Shown here in pieces: positions 35,632 through 40,452 of a DNA stretch of 40,452 nucleotides. A program made the position numbers and the translations under genes. Origin of the DNA: Gallionellales bacterium RIFCSPLOWO2_02_FULL_57_47 (GTDB lineage Bacteria > Pseudomonadota > Gammaproteobacteria > Burkholderiales > Gallionellaceae). The stretch lies in the NCBI GenBank assembly GCA_001801175.1, contig MGWZ01000120.1, forward strand, positions 1 through 40,452. The letters run 5' to 3'. The notes under the pieces are model-generated. The model searched no databases. It was given only the letters and a program-made list of their open reading frames with translations, and was not told the DNA's origin. The number at the start of each line of letters is the position of its first letter. The first letter of the stretch is position 1.

Positions 35632-35637
35632 GGTTGT

Positions 35638-35685
35638 TGGTGGCCCGGGGCGGAATCGAACCACCGACACAAGGATTTTCAATCT
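35638..35685 (-). repeat. tRNA-Phe 3' fragment: element attachment site
   Basis: On the minus strand this reads the anticodon loop (GAA) to the encoded CCA of a tRNA-Phe: the anticodon arm 3' side, variable loop, T-arm with GGTTCGATTCC and the acceptor GGGCCACCA. The 5' half, including the D-arm, is missing, and the sequence diverges beyond 35686. Such 3' fragments are left when a tyrosine integrase inserts at a tRNA 3' end. The integrase gene starts about 180 bp to the right, so the element lies right of this site and the complete tRNA-Phe should be at its far end, outside the window. Confidence 0.85.
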
Positions 35686-35866
35686 CTGGTTCCGATGTTT
35701 TTCCTGGTTTGATGGTTGTTGATACATCGTTATCTATCAATAGGTTGATGGTAGTATTCCTTTACCAAAATTGACCATCATGCCCTGAAATTTCCCAATT
35801 ATGTAACCCCGGCGTAACCCCATTATCGGTATAATGCCTACAGTTCTGCTCTGGCTCATACGCATA

Positions 35867-37036
35867 ATGAATTCCGTAATTAACTTCACCAAAGCCAATC
35901 TGGAAACACTGCCCACGCCTGCGTCTGCCAGAGTGGAATACCAAGACGGCAAAACACCTGGGCTAAAAATCAGAGTGACCCCAAACAACGTCAAGACATT
36001 TTGTGTATTGAAGCGGATAAAAGGAGGCTCACCACTTCGCACAACGCTTGGCCGCTTCCCGGATATGTCAATTGAGCAAGCCAGAAGACAAGCTGCTGTC
36101 ATATTGGCAGAAATAGCTGAGGGTGGTAATCCATCGGAAGTTAAGCGTGCCATTAAAGGCGAGTTCTCATTTGCAGACCTGTTTGATCTTTACCTTAAGC
36201 GCCATGCGAAAGTTCACAAAAAAACGAGCAAATCAGATGAGCAGCGATACCAACAATATTTGGAGAAGCCGCTTGGTAAGAAAAAACTATCCGCAATCAC
36301 AAAAGATGAAATCACAACGCTGCATAGTAAAATCACCAGCGATGGACACCCTACTGTGGCGAACAGAGTTCTTGCACTTCTATCGAGTGTATTTAATCGT
36401 GGCATTGAATGGAGTATCACCCAGACCAATCCATGCGAGAAAATTAGACGCAACAAGGAGATCAGCAGAGATCGTTTTTTGCAATCTGACGAACTCACAA
36501 GATTTTTTGAGGCGCTAAATTTAGAACCAAACGCCACCATACGTGACTACATTTGGCTTTCGCTACTCACCGGAGCTAGGCGGACTAATGTGCTCAGTAT
36601 GCAATGGTCTGAGATCAATCTAGCTGAAGGCACTTGGCGTATTCCCATGACCAAGAATGGCACACCTCAAAATGTTCCATTATCACCACCTGCCATTGAA
36701 CTACTGAAAAATAGACGCCAGATTATCGACGAGGAAGTTGCATTTGTTTTTCCTAGCATTGGGGTCACAGGTCATCTAGTTGAACCCAGAAAAGGATGGG
36801 AAAGACTCTTGTGTGAGGCAGGTTTAACCAACCTGCGCATCCATGACTTGAGACGCACGATGGGGAGCTGGCAAGCCAAGACCGGAGCATCACTTTCAAT
36901 CATCGGCAAAAGCCTGAATCACAAATCCACTCAAACAACCGCAATATATGCACGTCTAGACATCGATCCTGTCAGGGATTCAATGAACACCGCCACGGAC
37001 GCTATGTTGAAGGCAGGGGGAGTGAAGAAGAAATAA
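35867..37036 (+). CDS. int: Tyrosine-type integrase of a tRNA-Phe element
   Basis: About 389 residues from the ATG at 35867 (MNSVINFTK). A frame from 35834 adds a non-family extension. It has a DUF4102-like N-terminal arm-binding domain (GLKIRVTPNNVKTFCVLKRI), a core-binding helical domain and a catalytic domain with Arg in LTGARRTNVLSM, HDLRRTMGSW and NHKSTQTTAIYARL with the Tyr nucleophile. P4-like integrases of this type insert at tRNA 3' ends, which fits the fragment upstream. Confidence 0.93.
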   Translation: MNSVINFTKANLETLPTPASARVEYQDGKTPGLKIRVTPNNVKTFCVLKRIKGGSPLRTTLGRFPDMSIEQARRQAAVILAEIAEGGNPSEVKRAIKGEFSFADLFDLYLKRHAKVHKKTSKSDEQRYQQYLEKPLGKKKLSAITKDEITTLHSKITSDGHPTVANRVLALLSSVFNRGIEWSITQTNPCEKIRRNKEISRDRFLQSDELTRFFEALNLEPNATIRDYIWLSLLTGARRTNVLSMQWSEINLAEGTWRIPMTKNGTPQNVPLSPPAIELLKNRRQIIDEEVAFVFPSIGVTGHLVEPRKGWERLLCEAGLTNLRIHDLRRTMGSWQAKTGASLSIIGKSLNHKSTQTTAIYARLDIDPVRDSMNTATDAMLKAGGVKKK

Positions 37037-37056
37037 TACCGGCATTTATTCATGTC

Positions 37057-37254
37057 TTATAAGAGAAGATCATCCTCGGGCACATCGGTATGGGTTTCCA
37101 GAATTTCAGCGTACCTTTTAATTCTCACAAATCCATTTTTTACTGCAACCTCTACAACACAGTCAGCAGTATCTAGTTTTTTCGCTGCCTTTTTGACACC
37201 ACCTATTTTTTTGACAGCAACAGCCACCGGGTTGTCGAATTTCTTTACCTGCAT
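37057..37254 (-). CDS. Small HTH protein (YdaS/Cro-like)
   Basis: A 65-residue protein. The start is set at 37254 (MQVKKFDNPVAVAVKKIGG). The core pattern GG-x-KKAAKKL-x5-V-x3-V-x-NG-x-VR-x4-AEIL resembles the single-helix-turn-helix YdaS/Cro type often found in prophages and islands. It overlaps the preceding HTH gene by 10 bases, so the two are likely expressed together as regulators of the element. Confidence 0.65.
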   Translation of the reverse strand: MQVKKFDNPVAVAVKKIGGVKKAAKKLDTADCVVEVAVKNGFVRIKRYAEILETHTDVPEDDLLL

Positions 37255-37448
37255 GGTCGTAAATCCCTCACCTGCATACCCACAAGTGCAGCCAGTTTTG
37301 TAGCTTTTTCTATATCTGGAATCTTGCGCTTGCGGATCCAAGCAAACACTGCACTACCACTACAGCCCATTAGATTTGCCACCCTTGTTGCTCCACCTGC
37401 ACGCGTTATAGCGATTTTTACTTTGTTTTGAAATCCGTAATCATTCAT
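37245..37448 (-). CDS. YdaS-like DNA-binding regulator
   Basis: A 67-residue protein from the ATG at 37448 (MNDYGFQNKVKIAI). The sequence AGGATRVANLMGCSGSAVFAWIRKRKIPDIEKATKLAALVG is a clear YdaS/Cro-type helix-turn-helix. Such proteins act as repressors or anti-repressors in mobile elements. An upstream in-frame ATG at 37493 is also possible but is Asn-rich and not family-like. It lies convergent with the integrase gene. Confidence 0.75.
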   Translation of the reverse strand: MNDYGFQNKVKIAITRAGGATRVANLMGCSGSAVFAWIRKRKIPDIEKATKLAALVGMQVRDLRPCR

Positions 37449-37696
37449 TTTTGCATCCTCATTGTTGTTGTTTTTAGAAGGGACTTTTGTCATCCTCATA
37501 TCTTTATTTTAGTTTATGAAAAGCCGCAAATTGCCAGAAAAGGCCTATTTATTGAACTATTTTTTGAATCGTGCTTTTTAGTGGTACGAGATCCGAATAA
37601 AACTTTTTTATGGCGGGGGAAGTAGTGTCGTGGGGCTTGGTTTGGGGGAATACGTTGGGATGTCGGGGGGGAGCGAGGTTACCTGCCAGAATAATA

Positions 37697-37772
37697 TTAA
37701 GGGCACCTCTAATAATTCGTCATTCCTGCGAAAGCGGGAGCGATGAAAATGAATTTTTAGATGTGCCCTTAA
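37697..37772. mobile_element. Small palindromic MITE-like element
   Basis: TTAAGGGCACnTCTAA at the left (37697-37712) is mirrored by TTTAGAnGTGCCCTTAA at the right (to 37772), with a middle GCGAAAGC hairpin. The ends begin with TTAA on both sides. The 76-bp size and lack of coding capacity suggest a MITE; the ends resemble those of IS5-type elements, but that is inference. Confidence 0.65.
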
Positions 37773-37785
37773 ATATGATGAGATA

Positions 37786-38289
37786 TCAGTTGAATGGTTT
37801 TGCAAATCCTTCTCTTACCCATTTAAGGATTTGAAGAAGGATCAAAACCGCAGCTTCGCCCATTCCAAATAACCAAATGTAAGCGAACATAGTTTCAACC
37901 CATCTTGTGTCGTTTATTTGATGTCTTATTAAATACAATGCAATAAAGCCTGGAATGATAAATTGTACGGATATATATACTCTTTTCAATCCTGCATGTG
38001 CTTCATTTTTGTAATCAAAAAAATAGGCCGCAATAATTAAGCATGGGATAAGCACGTAAAATAATAACCTCCAAGCAACTCCCAAAGGATCAAAATCACT
38101 AGATTTTAAGACTTCAATAAATCCCAGATTTGCAGTAATGTCACCACCAAAATGCTCCTGCGATTTCGACCTGATTTGATTTAGTTCACTTCTATATTCC
38201 ATGAACATCATAAACAAAAATGAAAATACGTAAACTGAAATGGCAAGTAGCCACTTTTTTGGTGATAATCTGCTTAAGAAGTTTTTCAT
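37786..38289 (-). CDS. Membrane protein of unknown function
   Basis: A 167-residue protein from the ATG at 38289 (MKNFLSRLSPKKW). Four transmembrane helices are visible at about residues 14-30, 70-92, 102-122 and 135-155, with a basic N-terminus and a cytoplasmic tail. No enzyme motif is recognised. It lies 34 bases after the DUF1232 gene on the same strand, in an AT-rich region, and is probably element cargo. Confidence 0.6.
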   Translation of the reverse strand: MKNFLSRLSPKKWLLAISVYVFSFLFMMFMEYRSELNQIRSKSQEHFGGDITANLGFIEVLKSSDFDPLGVAWRLLFYVLIPCLIIAAYFFDYKNEAHAGLKRVYISVQFIIPGFIALYLIRHQINDTRWVETMFAYIWLFGMGEAAVLILLQILKWVREGFAKPFN

Positions 38290-38323
38290 ATTATTTTTGT
38301 CATCCTTATGTGTTAATTGAAGT

Positions 38324-38671
38324 TTACTTTCCAAACCATTCATCCAATTTCGTCTCGGCCTTTGCTTTAATTTCATCAGTAATGTAAGTCGCAACTGTGG
38401 CAATAGCGGCTGCAAGAACCCCTAGATCATCTGCAAATCCAATGAGCGGAATGGCATCTGGAATTGCATCTATCGGCGAAATGAAATAACCCAATGCAGC
38501 AATAATGACCGCCTTAGCCCATGCTGGTGTAGCCGGTGCTTGCATTGTGTAGTACAACTGTAATGCCTTTCCGATTACCTCATTCCCCGCAATCTTGGCA
38601 AAATTCTTGACCTTTTCCCAAAAGCTATTTTCTGAATAATCTTTTGCGTACCCACTGTTTTCTTCGCTCAT
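38324..38671 (-). CDS. DUF1232 (YkvA-like) protein
   Basis: A 115-residue protein from the ATG at 38671, which has GGGGAAAGC 5-12 bases upstream; a frame running to 38707 lacks this. The DUF1232 signature is PAWAKAVIIAALGYFISPIDAIPDAIPLIGFADDLGVL, with two short membrane-associated helices. The family is widespread, of unknown function, and often near envelope or element genes. It is divergent from the XRE regulator gene and shares the repeat-bearing upstream region with it. Confidence 0.85.
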   Translation of the reverse strand: MSEENSGYAKDYSENSFWEKVKNFAKIAGNEVIGKALQLYYTMQAPATPAWAKAVIIAALGYFISPIDAIPDAIPLIGFADDLGVLAAAIATVATYITDEIKAKAETKLDEWFGK

Positions 38672-38738
38672 TGCTTTCCCCTTTGTAGGCGTTAATCGAT
38701 TTGCCACCTTTCACGAGGGATTGATCTACTTAACCAAA

Positions 38739-38854
38739 ACCAAACGCAAAGTGTTTGTAACATAGGCCACACCTTAAATCAAACTCAAAGTGTGTGGATT
38801 AGAGTGTGCCAGTCGTCAAGACTGCCACATGCGAAATCAAACTCAAAGGTGTGG
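38739..38854. promoter_or_regulatory. Three repeated operator-like sites
   Basis: The motif CAAACnCAAAGtGT occurs three times: 38741-38754 (CAAACGCAAAGTGT), 38780-38797 and 38838-38854. The last two are longer units of about 30 bp that begin CCACA and end GTGTGG. They lie between the divergent DUF1232 and XRE genes, the usual place for autoregulatory operators. The third copy may reach into the XRE coding region. Confidence 0.6.
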
Positions 38855-39071
38855 TGCACAGTTGCTTTTCGCCAGCAATATGAAGCGAGTCCGGTTAGCA
38901 AAAAAGCTGACTCAAGAAAATGTAGCTGAAGGCGCAGGACTTCACCCCAACTACATCAGCTCAGTTGAACGGGGCGAGCGGAATATCTCGATTGGCAACA
39001 TCGAACGCATCGCATGTGCCTTGGGGGTGCCGATGACAGAGCTACTTGCTGATCCAGGGATGGATCACTGA
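38829..39071 (+). CDS. XRE-family HTH regulator
   Basis: About 80 residues. The helix-turn-helix runs NMKRVRLAKKLTQENVAEGAGLHPNYISSVERGERNISIGNIERIACALGVP, the classical XRE/Cro-C1 fold as in controller proteins. The start is uncertain: ATG 38829, TTG 38862 or ATG 38880 are possible, and none has a strong ribosome binding site. The ATG at 38829 lies inside a repeated operator-like motif. It probably represses itself and the divergent DUF1232 gene. Confidence 0.8.
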   Translation: MRNQTQRCGAQLLFASNMKRVRLAKKLTQENVAEGAGLHPNYISSVERGERNISIGNIERIACALGVPMTELLADPGMDH

Positions 39072-39155
39072 CCTGTCTGAGTCTGATCGTAGGTTTGTTC
39101 TGGAAATGGTACAGGCTTGGTGCGAGAGGTTGAAAGCATAACAGCGCCAGCCCTT

Positions 39156-39896
39156 TCAATCCCCGTTATATCCTGGCAAAAACTCTATGCCCGTGCGACG
39201 CACAAGCTCTGCATAACTAATTGGTTTTCCTACCCTAGCCTGATCAGTATTTTCCAGCCAATGTGCCCAGGCTTTGTTCTTGGACGGATCGTAGACCAAC
39301 TTGAACAAATGTTGTGGCACCCACACTCTGTTCGCCCCTATTGCAGGCGGTATACCATCAAAAACCGGCCCCGTAATCACGTAAACATCTCCCGAAGCAC
39401 GCATCGCATATTTTCTTGTGTCAGCCTCAATTTTCCTCCAAGCATTGCGATTGTTTTCGGGATTCTGTGGGATGGTATTCGCCAGGGAGAAGCTCTGATC
39501 CTTAGATTCAAGGGTTCCCATGTCCCCGGCTGGAACCATATGCCCACGGTCAAATTCTGAGCCACGATAATCATCTAACTGTGAACGCTCTGCTTGAGGC
39601 AATCTGGCTTCCTCAAAAAACAAGTTTGATCTGGGTATGTCCTGCGATGCTAGCAAGGCCTGTTTGGTGAGGCGTTCTGCGACGTAGACTGGAGTGTGGC
39701 TTTTGCCTGAATGAAGGACTGCGAATCCGCTAAAGCATAGCGCTCTTGGTTTCAGCTCTTCTTGGTGCAGTATGACGGGTGGAGTGCCATTAGGGAAAAA
39801 TTGGCGGCATTGTTCAAAGTCTCTTCCAGCTGATAATGCAGGGGTCGCTGCCAGCAACGAGGCTGTCAGAAGCAGGATTCGTGTAAAGTAGTGCAT
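39156..39896 (-). CDS. Secreted DNA/RNA non-specific endonuclease
   Basis: About 246 residues from the ATG at 39896 (a GTG at 39902 is also possible). The signal peptide is MHYFTRILLLTASLLAATPALSA. The NUC1-type metal-dependent core is visible as GSEFDRGHMVPAGDM (the catalytic His-containing DRGH motif) and NTIPQNPENNRNAW (metal-binding Asn). NUC1 enzymes cut DNA and RNA without sequence preference, here in the periplasm or outside the cell. It is divergent from the next small gene and could serve nutrient scavenging or as cargo of the element. Confidence 0.88.
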   Translation of the reverse strand: MHYFTRILLLTASLLAATPALSAGRDFEQCRQFFPNGTPPVILHQEELKPRALCFSGFAVLHSGKSHTPVYVAERLTKQALLASQDIPRSNLFFEEARLPQAERSQLDDYRGSEFDRGHMVPAGDMGTLESKDQSFSLANTIPQNPENNRNAWRKIEADTRKYAMRASGDVYVITGPVFDGIPPAIGANRVWVPQHLFKLVYDPSKNKAWAHWLENTDQARVGKPISYAELVRRTGIEFLPGYNGD

Positions 39897-39914
39897 CGTC
39901 ACTGGAGAACCTCT

Positions 39915-40193
39915 ATGTCAGATTTAGCAACCTTCGGACAATACCTCAAATTGGCTGACCAGCTCATCGAAAAAGTGAGTAAAGAAGACATAGCAGAAGC
40001 TGCCAGGTTACTTGCCTTGAATGTGGCTCACTACCAGTCCAAGTATGGTGAACTGCCACTTGATGAAACGCTAGCTATGATCGGCATGAGCAAACCCAAT
40101 GAAGAGCAGCTTCAGCTCATGACTGCTGGCATGGAGATTTTCGTTGGTGTGCTGGGAAGTGTTGTAGTGGGGATTGGACAGGAGAGGCATTGA
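39915..40193 (+). CDS. Small conserved protein of unknown function
   Basis: A 92-residue protein from the ATG at 39915 (MSDLATFGQYLKLADQLIEKV). A frame from 39891 adds eight residues that overlap the nuclease start. The N-terminal half is helical and charged. Its C-terminus has a hydrophobic stretch (MEIFVGVLGSVVVGIG). Proteins of this kind recur in proteobacterial islands, but their function is unknown. It ends in ATTGA, overlapping a possible TTG start of the following small frame. Confidence 0.65.
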   Translation: MSDLATFGQYLKLADQLIEKVSKEDIAEAARLLALNVAHYQSKYGELPLDETLAMIGMSKPNEEQLQLMTAGMEIFVGVLGSVVVGIGQERH

Positions 40194-40369
40194 AACGTGC
40201 CGATGAACGTCTGCTACGGACATTTGCGTCAAGGTCAACTATCTCGATAGAGGACGCTGGTGGCGGACAGGTTTCGACACATTGGAAAAGGTCGATCTTC
40301 TCCGAAAATGCCCTTCAAAAATGTCTACAAAAGCAGGCGGCATTGCTTCTTGAACGATTCGTTAACTAG
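40190..40369 (+). CDS. Possible small coupled gene (59 aa, TTG start)
   Basis: A TTG at 40190 overlaps the TGA of the previous gene and is preceded by AGGAGAGG, a strong ribosome binding site. The 59-residue frame (KRADERLLRTFASRS to ALLLERFVN) ends in TAG at 40367-40369. The product is basic and helical, without recognised family. Position and signal suggest a real coupled gene, but a short frame could occur by chance. Confidence 0.45.
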   Translation: MKRADERLLRTFASRSTISIEDAGGGQVSTHWKRSIFSENALQKCLQKQAALLLERFVN

Positions 40370-40447
40370 TGTAGTGCGCCGTAATTAACGGAACTAACAA
40401 TCATGAGGCCTGTCCCATATTCCGGTTATTGAGACAGGAGACACACA

Positions 40448-40452
40448 ATGCG
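40448..40452 (+). CDS. Start of the next gene (cut by the window end)
   Basis: An ATG at 40448 follows GGAG with suitable spacing (AGACAGGAGACACACA). Only the first codon is inside the window, so nothing can be said about the product. A CCTGTC...GACAGG inverted repeat lies just before it (about 40409-40437). Confidence 0.35.

Overview
The window looks like a chromosomal segment of a betaproteobacterium. Core genes are GC-rich and have the gene order and protein types of that class (hom-thrC, prmC-prfA-hemA, dapF-DUF484-xerC). A sulfide:quinone oxidoreductase very close in layout to the Acidithiobacillus ferrooxidans enzyme points to a sulfur- or iron-oxidising relative, for example the Gallionellaceae or neighbouring Nitrosomonadales. 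The family-level placement is inference.

Layout. Positions 1-1699 are the end of a Tn7-like element: a TniQ/TnsD-type targeting protein, then an end with repeated binding-site-like motifs that stops 25 bp past the 3' end of a tRNA-Ser(TGA) gene. A second, broken tRNA-Ser copy lies next to it. Positions 2018-7230 are a minus-strand cluster (Mth938-like protein, MoxR ATPase, DUF58 protein, TgpA-type transglutaminase, QueD). Next come a lipoprotein and the plus-strand group alaA, hom, thrC and a rhodanese. Positions 13808-18691 are a tight minus-strand operon: CoA-binding protein, tag, dapF, DUF484, xerC and rlmI, with rlmI frameshifted. Then follow tRNA-Arg(CCG), a secreted protein of unknown function, sqr, prmC, prfA, hemA and yaeQ.

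Positions 25825-32160 are an inserted block that carries a complete three-gene Shango-type anti-phage system (TerB-domain protein, DUF2791-type ATPase, Lhr-like helicase). It splits yaeQ from ychJ and is bounded by a 178-bp imperfect direct repeat of the 3' end of yaeQ. After ychJ, an outer-membrane barrel protein and rbgA, the core stops at a tRNA-Phe 3' fragment (35638-35685). From there to the window end is an AT-richer integrative element with a tyrosine integrase, small HTH regulators, a membrane protein, a DUF1232 protein, a secreted DNA/RNA nuclease and small unknown proteins.

The most unusual signal is a 103-nt double-hairpin element found twice, in frame and in opposite orientations, inside two unrelated genes (tgpA and the CoA-binding protein). 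Its loop cores are almost invariant, but the 9-bp stems at the base of each hairpin differ completely between the copies and still pair. The only two differences inside the cores are compensatory. Several other hairpin-doublet or MITE-like repeats sit in the intergenic spaces.
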